NCBI GenBank assembly: GCA_936450465.1
Contig: OW388296.1
Coordinates: 32,681,875-32,745,874, forward strand
Source of the DNA: Gibbula magus
Lineage: Eukaryota; Mollusca; Gastropoda; Trochida; Trochidae
DNA: 64,000 nt
Direction: 5' to 3'
Shown: piece by piece, positions 11,317 through 24,163 of the stretch
How the letters are laid out: each line of letters starts with the position of its first letter
Numbering within the stretch: the stretch's first letter is position 1
Translations under genes and position numbers: made by a program
Notes under the pieces: model-generated
What the model was told of the DNA's origin: nothing
The model's database searches: none
Seen by the model: the letters and a program-made list of their open reading frames with translations, nothing else

Positions 11317-12623
11317 CATTCGATAGAACACAAGGTTATGAACATCTCAGCAAAGTTTGGTCCTGAAATATGCAGTTTGAAGAAAGTTATTATCCTCGCT
11401 GTCAAGTAATGTAATTTGTGGTCTTCTTTGTCTTAGAATAATTTCCTTGTTTTTGGGCCAAATTGGTTATGCGACTCTCTGTAAGAGTGAATATAGATTA
11501 AAAAGTAAGACAGATAGAGGAAATCCGAAATAACCATTCGATAGAACACAAGGTTATGAACATCTCAGCCAAGTTTGGTCCTGAAATATGCAGTTTGAAG
11601 AAAGTTATTAGCCTCGCTGTCAAGTAATGTAGTTTGTGGTCTTCTTTGACTTAGAATAATTTCCGTGTTTTTGGGCCAAATTGGCTATGCGACTCTCTGT
11701 AAGAGTGAATATAGATTAAAAAGTAAGACAGATAGAGGGAATCCGAAATAACCATTCGATAGAACACAAGGCTATGAACATCTCAGCAAAGTTTGGTCCT
11801 GAAATATGCAGTTTGAAGAAAGTTATTAGCCTCGCTGTCAAGTAATGTAGTTTGTGGTCTTCTTTGACTTAGAATAATTTCCGTGTTTTTGGGCCAAATT
11901 GGCTATCCAACTCTCTGTAAGAGTGAATATAGATTAAAAAGTAAGACAGATAGAGGAAATCCGAAATAACCATTCAATAGAACACAAGGTTATGAACATC
12001 TCAGCCATGTTTGGTCCTGAAATATGCAGTTTGAAGAAAGTTATTAGCCTCGCTGACAAGTAATGTAGTTTGTGGTCTTCTTTGACTTAGAATAATTTCC
12101 GTGTTTTTCGGCCAAATTGGCTATGCGACTCTCTGTAAGAGTGAAAATAGATTAAAAAGTAAGACAGATAGAGGAAATCCGAAATAACCATTCGATAGAA
12201 CACAAGGTTATGAACATCTCAGCAAAGTTTGGTCCTGAAATATGCAGTTTGAAGAAAGTTATTAGCCTCGCTGTCAAGTAATGTAGTTTGTGGTTTTCTT
12301 TGACTTAAAATATTTCTGTGTTTTTGGGCCAAATTGGCTATGCGACTCTCTGTAAGAGTTAATATACATTAAAAAGTAAGACAGATAGAGGAAATCCGAA
12401 ATAACCATTCGATAGAACACAGGGTTATGAACATCTCAGCCAAGTGTTGTCCTGAAATATGCAGTTTGAAGAAAGTTATTAGCCTCGCTGTCAAGTAATG
12501 TAGTTTGGGCTCGTCTTTGACTTAGAATAATTTCCGTGATTTTCGGCCAAATTGGCTATGCGACTCTCTGTAAGAGTGAATATAGATTAAAAAGTAAGAC
12601 AGATAGAGGGAATCCGAAATAGC
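11317..12623. repeat. Six-monomer unit, 1307 bp, copy 1
   Basis: Starts 11317, 11535, 11753, 11971, 12189 and 12406. Diagnostic order: tattatcc with ccttg; plain; cagcaaag with tatccaact; catgtttgg with gacaag; cagcaaag with atacatt; gtgttg with gggctcg. The fifth monomer lost one base (ttaaaatatttc) and is the only 217-bp monomer I found. The same order recurs at 13932 and 15676. Confidence 0.85.
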
Positions 12624-13931
12624 CATTCGATAGAACACAAGGTTATGAACATCTCAGCAAAGTTTGGTCCTGAAATATGCAGTTTGAAGAAAGTTATTAG
12701 CCTCGCTGTCAAGTAATGTAGTTTGTGGTCTTCTTTGACTTAGAATAATTTCAGTGTTTTTCGGCCAAATTGGCTATGCGACTCTCTGTAAGAGTGAATA
12801 TACATTAAAAAGTAAGACAGATAGAGGAACTCCGAAATAACCATTCGATAGAACACAAGGTAATGAACATCTCAGCTTAGTCTGGTCCTGAAATATGCAG
12901 TTTGAAGATAGTTATTAGCTTCGCTGTCAAGTAATGTAGTTTGTGGTCTTCTTTGACTTAGAATAATTTCCGTGTTTTTGGGCCAAATTGGCTATGCGAC
13001 TCTCTGTAAGAGTGAATATAGATTAAAAAGTAAGACAGATAGAGGGAATCCGAAATAGCCATTCGATAGAACACAAGGTTATGAACATCTCAGCAAAGTT
13101 TGGTCCTGAAATATGCAGTTTGAAGAAAGTTATTATCCTCGCTGTCAAGTAATGTAGTTTGTGGTCTTCTTTGTCTTAGAATAATTTCCGTGTTTTTGGG
13201 CCAAATTGGTTATGCGACTCTCTGTAAGAGTGAATATAGATTAAAAAGTAAGACAGATAGAGGAAATCCGAAATAACCATTCGATAGAACACAAGGTTAT
13301 GAACATCTCAGCAAAGTTTGGTCCTGAAATATGCAGTTTGAAGAAAGTTATTAGCCTCGCTGTCAAGTAATGTAGTTTGTGGTTTTCTTTGACCGAGAAT
13401 AATTTCCGTGTTTTTGGGCCAAATTGGCTATGCGACTCTCTGTAAGAGTGAATATAGATTAAAAAGTAAGACAGATAGAGGAAATCCGAAATAACCATTC
13501 GATAGAACACAAGGTAATGAACATCTCAGTCAAGTTTGGTCCTGAAATATGCAGTTTGAAGAAAGTTATTAGCCTCGCTGTCAAGTAATGTAGTTTGTGG
13601 TCTTCTTTGACTTAGAATAATTTCCGTGTTTTTGGGCCAAATTGGCTATGCGACTCTCTGTAAAAGAGAATATAGATTAAAAAGTAGGACAGATAGAGGA
13701 AATCCGAAATAACTATTCGATAGAACGCAAGGTTATGAACATCTCAGCCAAGTGTTGTCCTGAAATATGCAGTTTGAAGAAAGTTATTAGCCTCGCTGTC
13801 AAGTAATGTAGTTTGGGCTCGTCTTTGACTTAGAATAATTTCCGTGTTTTTCGGCCAAATTGGCTATGCGACTCTCTGTAAGAGTGAATATAGATTAAAA
13901 AGTAAGACAGATAGAGGGAATCCGAAATAGC
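12624..13931. repeat. Irregular six-monomer stretch, 1308 bp
   Basis: Starts 12624, 12842, 13060, 13278, 13496 and 13714. The length equals one hexamer but the composition differs. It includes a monomer with agtctgg (12842) and one with agtcaag, aaaagagaat and gtaggacag (13496). The last two monomers, 13496-13931, recur with little change at 16984-17419, 3488 bp (16 monomers) to the right. Confidence 0.83.
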
Positions 13932-15239
13932 CATTCGATAGAACACAAGGTTATGAACATCTCAGCAAAGTTTGGTCCTGAAATATGCAGTTTGAAGAAA
14001 GTTATTATCCTCGCTGTCAAGTAATGTAATTTGTGGTCTTCTTTGTCTTAGAATAATTTCCTTGTTTTTGGGCCAAATTGGTTATGCGACTCTCTGTAAG
14101 AGTGAATATAGATTAAAAAGTAAGACAGATAGAGGAAATCCGAAATAACCATTCGATAGAACACAAGGTTATGAACATCTCAGCCAAGTTTGGTCCTGAA
14201 ATATGCAGTTTGAAGAAAGTTATTAGCCTCGCTGTCAAGTAATGTAGTTTGTGGTCTTCTTTGACTTAGAATAATTTCCGTGTTTTTGGGCCAAATTGGC
14301 TATGCGACTCTCTGTAAGAGTGAATATAGATTAAAAAGTAAGACAGATAGAGGGAATCCGAAATAACCATTCGATAGAACACAAGGTTATGAACATCTCA
14401 GCAAAGTTTGGTCCTGAAATATGCAGTTTGAAGAAAGTTATTAGCCTCGCTGTCAAGTAATGTAGTTTGTGGTCTTCTTTGACTTAGAATAATTTCCGTG
14501 TTTTTGGGCCAAATTGGCTATCCAACTCTCTGTAAGAGTGAATATAGATTAAAAAATAAGACAGATAGAGGAAATCCGAAATAACCATTCGATAGAACAC
14601 AAGGTTATGAACATCTCAGCCATGTTTGGTCCTGAAATATGCAGTTTGAAGAAAGTTATTAGCCTCGCTGACAAGTAATGTAGTTTGTGGTCTTCTTTGA
14701 CTTAGAATAATTTCCGTGTTTTTCGGCCAAATTGGCTATGCGACTCTCTGTAAGAGTGAATATAGATTAAAAAGTAAGACAGATAGAGGAAATCCGAAAT
14801 AACCATTCGATAGAACACAAGGTTATGAACATCTCAGCAAAGTTTGGTCCTGAAATATGCAGTTTGAAGAAAGTTATTAGCCTCGCTGTCAAGTAATGTA
14901 GTTTGTGGTTTTCTTTGACTTAGAATAATTTCTGTGTTTTTGGGCCAAATTGGCTATGCGACTCTCTGTAAGAGTTAATATACATTAAAAAGTAAGACAG
15001 ATAGAGGAAATCCGAAATAACCATTCGATAGAACACAAGGTTATGAACATCTCAGCCAAGTGTTGTCCTGAAATATGCAGTTTGAAGAAAGTTATTAGCC
15101 TCGCTGTCAAGTAATGTAGTTTGGGCTCGTCTTTGACTTAGAATAATTTCCGTGTTTTTCGGCCAAATTGGCTATGCGACTCTCTGTAAGAGTGAATATA
15201 GATTAAAAAGTAAGACAGATAGAGGGAATCCGAAATAGC
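13932..15239. repeat. Six-monomer unit, 1308 bp, copy 2
   Basis: Starts 13932, 14150, 14368, 14586, 14804 and 15022. The diagnostic order is the same as at 11317. The monomer at 14368 has an A6 run (aaaaaataag) also found at 16112, so this copy is closer to copy 3 than to copy 1. Confidence 0.87.
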
Positions 15240-15675
15240 CATTCGATAGAACACAAGGTTATGAACATCTCAGCAAAGTTTGGTCCTGAAATATGCAGTT
15301 TGAAGAAAGTTATTATCCTCGCTGTCAAGTAATGTAATTTGTGGTCTTCTTTGTCTTAGAATAATTTCCTTGTTTTTGGGCCAAATTGGTTATGCGACTC
15401 TCTGTAAGAGTGAATATAGATTAAAAAGTAAGACAGATAGAGGAAATCCGAAATAACCATTCGATAGAACACAAGGTTATGAACATCTCAGCCAAGTTTG
15501 GTCCTGAAATATGCAGTTTGAAGAAAGTTATTAGCCTCGCTGTCAAGTAATGTAGTTTGTGGTCTTCTTTGACTTAGAATAATTTCCGTGTTTTTGGGCC
15601 AAACTGGCTATGCGACTCTCTGTAAGAGTGAATATAGATTAAAAAGTAAGACAGATAGAGGGAATCCGAAATAAC
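15240..15675. repeat. Partial copy: first two monomers of the six-monomer unit
   Basis: Monomers at 15240 (tattatcc, ccttg) and 15458 (plain, with ccaaactgg) repeat the first two positions of the hexamer. They stretch the local period to 1744 bp (eight monomers). Confidence 0.85.
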
Positions 15676-16983
15676 CATTCGATAGAACACAAGGTTATGA
15701 ACATCTCAGCAAAGTTTGGTCCTGAAATATGCAGTTTGAAGAAAGTTATTATCCTCGCTGTCAAGTAATGTAATTTGTGGTCTTCTTTGTCTTAGAATAA
15801 TGTCCTTGTTTTTGGGCCAAATTGGTTATGCGACTCTCTGTAAGAGTGAATATAGATTAAAAAGTAAGACAGATAGAGGAAATCCGAAATAACCATTCGA
15901 TAGAACACAAGGTTATGAACATCTCAGCCAAGTTTGGTCCTGAAATATGCAGTTTGAAGAAAGTTATTAGCCTCGCTGTCAAGTAATGTAGTTTGTGGTC
16001 TTCTTTGACTTAGAATAATTTCCGTGTTTTTGGGCCAAATTGGCTATGCGACTCTCTGTAAGAGTGAATATAGATTAAAAAGTAAGACAGATAGAGGGAA
16101 TCCGAAATAACCATTCGATAGAACACAAGGTTATGAACATCTCAGCAAAGTTTGGTCCTGAAATATGCAGTTTGAAGAAAGTTATTAGCCTCGCTGTCAA
16201 GTAATGTAGTTTGTGGTCTTCTTTGACTTAGAATAATTTCCGTGTTTTTGGGCCAAATTGGCTATCCAACTCTCTGTAAGAGTGAATATAGATTAAAAAA
16301 TAAGACAGATAGAGGAAATCCGAAATAACCATTCGATAGAACACAAGGTTATGAACATCTCAGCCATGTTTGGTCCTGAAATATGCAGTTTGAAGAAAGT
16401 TATTAGCCTCGCTGACAAGTAATGTAGTTTGTGGTCTTCTTTGACTTAGAATAATTTCCGTGTTTTTCGGCCAAATTGGCTATGCGACTCTCTGTAAGAG
16501 TGAATATAGATTAAAAAGTAAGACAGATAGAGGAAATCCGAAATAACCATTCGATAGAACACAAGGTTATGAACATCTCAGCAAAGTTTGGTCCTGAAAT
16601 ATGCAGTTTGAAGAAAGTTATTAGCCTCGCTGTCAAGTAATGTAGTTTGTGGTTTTCTTTGACTTAGAATAATTTCTGTGTTTTTGGGCCAAATTGGCTA
16701 TGCGACTCTCTGTAAGAGTTAATATACATTAAAAAGTAAGACAGATAGAGGAAATCCGAAATAACCATTCGATAGAACACAAGGTTATGAACATCTCAGC
16801 CAAGTGTTGTCCTGAAATATTCAGTTTGAAGAAAGTTATTAGCCTCGCTGTCAAGTAATGTAGTTTGTGGTTTTCTTTGACCGAGAATAATTTCCGTGTT
16901 TTTGGGCCAAATTGGCTATGCGACTCTCTGTAAGAGTGAATATAGATTAAAAAGTAAGACAGATAGAGGAAATCCGAAATAAC
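15676..16983. repeat. Six-monomer unit, 1308 bp, copy 3, ending in a chimeric monomer
   Basis: Starts 15676, 15894, 16112, 16330, 16548 and 16766. The first five match copy 2 closely. The sixth begins as the gtgttg type but continues with gttttctttgaccgag, typical of the monomer at 13278. It looks like a crossover joint inside a monomer. Confidence 0.85.
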
Positions 16984-18943
16984 CATTCGATAGAACACAA
17001 GGTAATGAACATCTCAGTCAAGTTTGGTCCTGAAATATGCAGTTTGAAGAAAGTTATTAGCCTCGCTGTCAAGTAATGTAGTTTGTGGTCTTCTTTGACT
17101 TAGAATAATTTCCGTGTTTTTGGGCCAAATTGGCTATGCGACTCTCTGTAAAAGAGAATATAGATTAAAAAGTAGGACAGATAGAGGAAATCCGAAATAA
17201 CTATTCGATAGAACGCAAGGTTATGAACATCTCAGCCAAGTGTTGTCCTGAAATATGCAGTTTGAAGAAAGTTATTAGCCTCGCTGTCAAGTAATGTAGT
17301 TTGGGCTCGTCTTTGACTTAGAATAATTTCCGTGTTTTTGGGCCAAATTGGCTATGCGACTCTCTGTAAGAGTGAATATAGATTAAAAAGTAAGACAGAT
17401 AGAGGGAATCCGAAATAGCCATTCGATAGAACACAAGGTTATGAACATCTCAGCCAAGTTTGGTCCTGAAATATGCAGTTTGAAGAAAGTTATTAGCCTC
17501 GCTGTCAAGTAATGTAGTTTGTGGTCTTCTTTGACTTAGAATAATTTCCGTGTTTTTGGGCCAAATTGGTTATGCGACTCTCTGTAAGAGTGAATATAGA
17601 TTAAAAAGTAAGACAGATAGAGGAAATCCGAAATAACCATTCGATAGAACACAAGGTTATGAACATCTCAGCAAAGTTTGGTCCTGAAATATGCAGTTTG
17701 AAGAAAGTTATTAGCCTCGCTGTCAAGTAATGTAGTTTGTGGTCTTCTTTGACTTAGAATAATTTCTGTGTTTTTGGGCCAAACTGGCTATACGACTCTC
17801 TGTAAGAATGAATATAGATTAAAAAGTAAGACAGATAGAGGAAATCCGAAATAACCATTCGATAGAACACAAGGTTATGAACATCTCAGCCAAGTTTGGT
17901 CCTGAAATATGCATTTTGAGGAAAGTTATTAGCCTCGCTGTCAAGTAATGTAGTTTGTGGTCTTCTTTGACTTAGAATAATTTCCGTGTTTTTGGGCCAA
18001 ATTGGCTATGCGACTCTCTGTAAGAGTGAATATACATTAAAAAGTAAGACAGATAGAGGAAATCCGAAATAACCATTCGATAGAACACAAGGTTATGAAC
18101 ATCTCAGCCAAGTGTTGTCCTGAAATATGCAGTTTGAAGAAAGTTATTACCCTCGCTGTCAAGTAATGTAGTTTGGGCTCGTCTTTGACTTAGAATAATT
18201 TCCGTGTTTTTCGGCCAAATTGGCTCTGCGACTCTGTAAGAGTGAATATAGATTAAAAAGTAAGACAGATAGAGGAAATCCGAAATAACCATTTGATAGA
18301 ACACAAGGTTATGAACATCTTAGCCAAGTTTGATCCTGAAATATGCAGTTTGAAGAAAGTTATTAGCCTCGCTGTCAAGCAATGTAGTTTGTGGTTTTCT
18401 TTGACTTAGAATAATTTCCGTGTTTTTGGGCCAACTTGGCTATGCGACTCTCTGTAAGAGTGAATATAGATTAAAAAGTAAGACAGATAGAGGAAATCCG
18501 AAATAACCATTCTATAAAACACAAGGTTATGAACATCTCAGTAAAGTTTGGTCCTGAATTATGCAGTTTGAAGAAAGTTATTAGCCTCGCTGTCAAGTAA
18601 TGAAGTTTGTGGTCTACTTTGACTTAGAATAATTTCCGTGTTTTTGGGCCAAATTGGCTATGCGACTCTCTGTAAAAGTGAATATAGATTAAAAAGTAAG
18701 ACAGATAGAGGAAATCCGAAATAACCATTCGATAGAACACAAGGTTATGAACATCTCAGCCAAGTTTGGTCCTGAAATATGCAGTTTGAAGAAAGTTATT
18801 AGCCTCGCTGACAAGTAATGTAGTTTGTGGTCTTCTTTGACTTAGAATAATTTCCGTGTTTTTCGGCCAAATTGGCTATGCGACTCTCTGTAAGAGTGAA
18901 TATAGATTAAAAAGTAAGACAGATAGAGGGAATCCGAAATAAC
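16984..18943. repeat. Irregular satellite stretch, nine monomers
   Basis: The first two monomers repeat 13496-13931 apart from small changes; for example, tttttgggcc replaces tttttcggcc in the monomer at 17202. The remainder carries many private variants: gcattttgagg near 17912, ttaccctcg near 18147, caagcaatg near 18375, and cattctataa in the monomer at 18508. The monomer at 18074 is 216 bp. This is one of the less homogenised parts of the window. Confidence 0.83.
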
Positions 18944-20029
18944 CATTCGATAGAACACACGGTTATGAACATCTCAGCCAAGTGTTGTCCTGAAATATGC
19001 AGTTTGAAAAAAGTTATTATCCTCGCTGTCAAGTAATGTAGTTTGGGCTCGTCTTTGACTTAGAATAATTTCCGTGTTTTTCGGCCAAATTGGCTCTGCG
19101 ACTCTGTAAGAGTGAATATAGATTAAAAAGTAAGACAGATAGAGGAAATCCGAAATAACCATTCGATAGAACACAAGGTAATGAACATCTCAGCCAAGTT
19201 TGGTCCTGAAATATACAGTTTGAAGAAAGTTATTAGCCTCGCTGTCAAGTAATGTAGTTTGTGGTCTTCTTTGACTTAGAATAATTTCCGTGTTTTTGGG
19301 CCAAAATGGCTATGCGACTCTCTGTAAAAGTGAATATAGATTAAAAAGTAAGACAGATAGAGGAAATCCGAAATAACCATTCGATAGAACGCAAGGTAAT
19401 GAACATCTCAGCCAAGTTTGGTCCTGAAATATGCAGTTTGAAGAAAGTTATTAGCCTCGCTGTCAAGTAATGTAGTTTGTGGTCTTCTTTGACTTAGAAT
19501 AATTTCCGTGTTTTTGGGCCAAATTGGCTATGCGACTCTCTGTAAAAGTGAATATAGATTAAAAATTAAGACAGATAGAGGAAATTCGAAATAACCATTC
19601 GATAGAACGCAAGGTAATGAACATCTCAGCCAAGTTTGGTCCTGAACTATGCAGTTTGAAAAAAGTTATTAGCCTCGCTGTCAAGTAATGTAGTTTGTGG
19701 TCTTCTTTGACTTAGAATAATTTCCGTGTTTTTCGGCCAAATTGGCTATGCGACTCTGTAAGAGTGAATATAGATTAAAATGTAAGACAGATAGAGGAAA
19801 TCCGAAATAACCATTCGATAGAACACAAGGTTATGAACATCTTAGCCAAGTTTGATCCTGAAATATGCAGTTTGAAGAAAGTTATTAGCCTCGCTGTCAA
19901 GTAATGTAGTTTGTGGTCTTCTTTGACTTGGAATAATTTCCGTGTTTTTGGGCCAAATTGGCTATGCGACTCTCTGTAAGAGTGAATATAGATTAAAAAG
20001 TAAGACAGATAGAGGAAATCCGAAATAAC
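18944..20029. repeat. Five-monomer block, first copy (pairs with 23078-24163)
   Basis: Starts 18944 (216 bp), 19160, 19378, 19596 (216 bp) and 19812. It has rare marks: atacag at 19160, aactatgcag with gaaaaaag at 19596, aaaatgtaag, and gacttgg at 19812. The block recurs 4134 bp downstream with the same marks. Differences seen are in the first half of the first monomer, gtaagac/gtaagaa, and aaaaatt/aaaaagt. Confidence 0.88.
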
Positions 20030-21335
20030 CATTCGATAGAACACAAGGTAATGAACATCTCAGCCAAGTTTGGTCCTGAAATATGCAGTTTGAAGAAAGT
20101 TATTAGCCTCGCTGTCAAGTAATGTAGTTTGTGGTCTTCTTTGACTTAGAATAATTTCCGTGTTTTTGGGCCAAATTGGCTATGCGACTCTCTGTAAAAG
20201 TGAATATAGATTAAAAAGTAAGACAGATAGAGGAAATCCGAAATAACCATTCGATAGAACACAAGGTTATGAACATCTCAGCAAAGTTTGGTCCTGAAAT
20301 ATGCAGTTTGAAGAAAGTTATTAGCCTCGCTGTCAAGTAATGTAGTTTGTGGTCTTCTTTGACTTAGAATAATTTCCGTGTTTTTGGGCCAAATTGGCTA
20401 TGCGACTCTCTGTAAAAGTGAATATAGATTAAAAAGTAAGTCAGATAGAGGAAATCCGAAATAACCATTCGATAGAACACAAGGTTATGAACATCTCAGC
20501 AAAGTTTGGTCCTGAAATATGCAGTTTGAAGAAAGTTATTAGCCTCGCTGTCAAGTAATGTAGTTTGTGGTCATTTTTGACCGAGAATAATTTCCGTGTT
20601 TTGGTGCCAAATTGGCTATGCGACTCTCTGTAAGAGTGAATATAGATTAAAAAGTAAGACAGATAGAGGGAATCCGAAATAACCATTCGATAGAACACAA
20701 GGTTATGAACATCTCAGCAAAGTTTGGTCCTGAAATATGCAGTTTGAAGAAAGTTATTAGCCTCGCTGTCAAGTAATGTAGTTTGTGGTCTTCTTTGACT
20801 TAGAATAATTTCTGTGTTTTTGGGGCAAATTGGCTATGCGACTCTCTGTAAGAGTGAGTATAGATTAAAAAGTAAGACAGATAGAGGAAATCCGAAATAA
20901 CCATTCGATAGAACACAAGCTTATGAACATCTCAGCCAAGTGTTGTCCTGAAAAATGCAGTTTGAAGAAAGTTATTAGCCTCGCTGTCAAGTAATGTAGT
21001 TTGGGTTCGTCTTTGACTTAGAATAATTTCCGTGTTTTTCGGCCAAATTGGCTCTGCGACTCTGTAAGAGTGAATATAGATTAAAAAGTAAGACAGCTAG
21101 AGGAAATCCGAAATAACCATTCGATAGAACACAAGGTTATGAAAATCTTAGCCAAGTTTGATCCTGAAATATGCAGTTTGAAGAAAGTTATTAGCCTCGC
21201 TGTCAAGTAGTGTAGTTTGTGGTTTTCTTTGACCGAGAATAATTTCCGTGTTTTTGGGCCAAAATGGCTATGCGACTCTCTGTAAAAGTGAATATAGATT
21301 AAAAAGTAAGACAGATAGAGGAAATCCGAAATAAC
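20030..21335. repeat. 1306-bp hexamer HOR (domain III), copy 1
   Basis: Starts 20030, 20248, 20466, 20684, 20902 (216 bp) and 21118. Order: ggtaatg; cagcaaag; cagcaaag with gaccgag and ttttggtgcc; ggggcaaatt with gagtgagta; gcttat with gtgttg and gggttcg; gaaaatcttag with tttgatcc and gtagtg. This copy has the private change tcattttt. Confidence 0.9.
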
Positions 21336-22641
21336 CATTCGATAGAACGCAAGGTAATGAACATCTCAGCCAAGTTTGGTCCTGAAATATGCAGTTTGAA
21401 GAAAGTTATTAGCCTCGCTGTCAAGTAATGTAGTTTGTGGTCTTCTTTGACTTAGAATAATTTCCGTGTTTTTGGGCCAAATTGGCTATGCGACTCTCTG
21501 TAAAAGTGAATATAGATTAAAAAGTAAGACAGATAGAGGAAATCCGAAATAACCATTCGATAGAACACAAGGTTATGAACATCTCAGCAAAGTTTGGTCC
21601 TGAAATATGCAGTTTGAAGAAAGTTATTAGCCTCGCTGTCAAGTAATGTAGTTTGTGGTCTTCTTTGACTTAGAATAATTTCCGTGTTTTTGGGCCAAAT
21701 TGGCTATGCGACTCTCTGTAAAAGTGAATATAGATTAAAAAGTAAGTCAGATAGAGGAAATCCGAAATAACCATTCGATAGAACACAAGGTTATGAACAT
21801 CTCAGCAAAGTTTGGTCCTGAAATATGCAGTTTGAAGAAAGTTATTAGCCTCGCTGTCAAGTAATGTAGTTTGTGGTCATCTTTGACCGAGAATAATTTC
21901 CGTGTTTTGGTGCCAAATTGGCTATGCGACTCTCTGTAAGAGTGAATATAGATTAAAAAGTAAGACAGATAGAGGGAATCCGAAATAACCATTCGATAGA
22001 ACACAAGGTTATGAACATCTCAGCAAAGTTTGGTCCTGAAATATGCAGTTTGAAGAAAGTTATTAGCCTCGCTGTCAAGTAATGTAGTTTGTGGTCTTCT
22101 TTGACTTAGAATAATTTCTGTGTTTTTGGGGCAAATTGGCTATGCGACTCTCTGTAAGAGTGAGTATAGATTAAAAAGTAAGACAGATAGAGGAAATCCG
22201 AAATAACCATTCGATAGAACACAAGCTTATGAACATCTCAGCCAAGTGTTGTCCTGAAAAATGCAGTTTGAAGAAAGTTATTAGCCTCGCTGTCAAGTAA
22301 TGTAGTTTGGGTTCGTCTTTGACTTAGAATAATTTCCGTGTTTTTCGGCCAAATTGGCTCTGCGACTCTGTAAGAGTGAATATAGATTAAAAAGTAAGAC
22401 AGCTAGAGGAAATCCGAAATAACCATTCGATAGAACACAAGGTTATGAAAATCTTAGCCAAGTTTGATCCTGAAATATGCAGTTTGAAGAAAGTTATTAG
22501 CCTCGCTGTCAAGTAATGTAGTTTGTGGTTTTCTTTGACCGAGAATAATTTCCGTGTTTTTGGGCCAAATTGGCTATGCGACTCTCTGTAAGAGTGAATA
22601 TAGATTAAAAAGTAAGACAGATAGAGGAAATCCGAAATAAC
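21336..22641. repeat. 1306-bp hexamer HOR, copy 2
   Basis: Starts 21336, 21554, 21772, 21990, 22208 (216 bp) and 22424. It is the direct tandem neighbour of copy 1. Visible differences are few: acgcaagg in the first monomer, tcatct in the third, and gtaatg instead of gtagtg in the last. Confidence 0.9.
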
Positions 22642-23077
22642 CATTCGATAGAACGCAAGGTAATGAACATCTCAGCCAAGTTTGGTCCTGAAATATGCAG
22701 TTTGAAGAAAGTTATTAGCCTCGCTGTCAAGTAATGTAGTTTGTGGTCTTCTTTGACTTAGAATAATTTCCGTGTTTTTGGGCCAAATTGGCTATGCGAC
22801 TCTCTGTAAGAGTGAATATAGATTAAAAAGTAAGACAGATAGAGGGAATCCGAAATAACCATTCGATAGAACACAAGGTTATGAACATCTCAGCAAAGTT
22901 TGGTCCTGAAATATGCAGTTTGAAGAAAGTTATTAGCCTCGCTGTCAAGTAATGTAGTTTGTGGTCTTCTTTGACTTAGAATAATTTCCGTGTTTTTGGG
23001 CCAAAATGGCTATGCGACTCTCTGTAAAAGTGAATATAGATTAAAAAGTAAGACAGATAGAGGAAATCCGAAATAAC
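22642..23077. repeat. Two-monomer linker between HOR blocks
   Basis: Monomers at 22642 and 22860. The second has ccaaaatgg and taaaagtg, leading into the second copy of the five-monomer block. Confidence 0.82.
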
Positions 23078-24163
23078 CATTCGATAGAACGCAAGGTAAT
23101 GAACATCTCAGCCAAGTTTGGTCCTGAAATATGCAGTTTGAAGAAAGTTATTATCCTCGCTGTCAAGTAATGTAGTTTGGGCTCGTCTTTGACTTAGAAT
23201 AATTTCCGTGTTTTTCGGCCAAATTGGCTCTGCGACTCTGTAAGAGTGAATATAGATTAAAAAGTAAGACAGATAGAGGAAATCCGAAATAACCATTCGA
23301 TAGAACACAAGGTAATGAACATCTCAGCCAAGTTTGGTCCTGAAATATACAGTTTGAAGAAAGTTATTAGCCTCGCTGTCAAGTAATGTAGTTTGTGGTC
23401 TTCTTTGACTTAGAATAATTTCCGTGTTTTTGGGCCAAAATGGCTATGCGACTCTCTGTAAAAGTGAATATAGATTAAAAAGTAAGAAAGATAGAGGAAA
23501 TCCGAAATAACCATTCGATAGAACGCAAGGTAATGAACATCTCAGCCAAGTTTGGTCCTGAAATATGCAGTTTGAAGAAAGTTATTAGCCTCGCTGTCAA
23601 GTAATGTAGTTTGTGGTCTTCTTTGACTTAGAATAATTTCCGTGTTTTTGGGCCAAATTGGCTATGCGACTCTCTGTAAAAGTGAATATAGATTAAAAAG
23701 TAAGACAGATAGAGGAAATTCGAAATAACCATTCGATAGAACGCAAGGTAATGAACATCTCAGCCAAGTTTGGTCCTGAACTATGCAGTTTGAAAAAAGT
23801 TATTAGCCTCGCTGTCAAGTAATGTAGTTTGTGGTCTTCTTTGACTTAGAATAATTTCCGTGTTTTTCGGCCAAATTGGCTATGCGACTCTGTAAGAGTG
23901 AATATAGATTAAAATGTAAGACAGATAGAGGAAATCCGAAATAACCATTCGATAGAACACAAGGTTATGAACATCTTAGCCAAGTTTGATCCTGAAATAT
24001 GCAGTTTGAAGAAAGTTATTAGCCTCGCTGTCAAGTAATGTAGTTTGTGGTCTTCTTTGACTTGGAATAATTTCCGTGTTTTTGGGCCAAATTGGCTATG
24101 CGACTCTCTGTAAGAGTGAATATAGATTAAAAAGTAAGACAGATAGAGGAAATCCGAAATAAC
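23078..24163. repeat. Five-monomer block, second copy
   Basis: Starts 23078 (216 bp), 23294, 23512, 23730 (216 bp) and 23946. It is the 4134-bp-offset copy of 18944-20029. From about 23144 the two copies share atacag, aactatgcag, gaaaaaag, aaaatgtaag and gacttgg. Left of that point the first monomer here has gtttgg where the other has gtgttg, so the duplication boundary lies inside this monomer. Confidence 0.88.
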
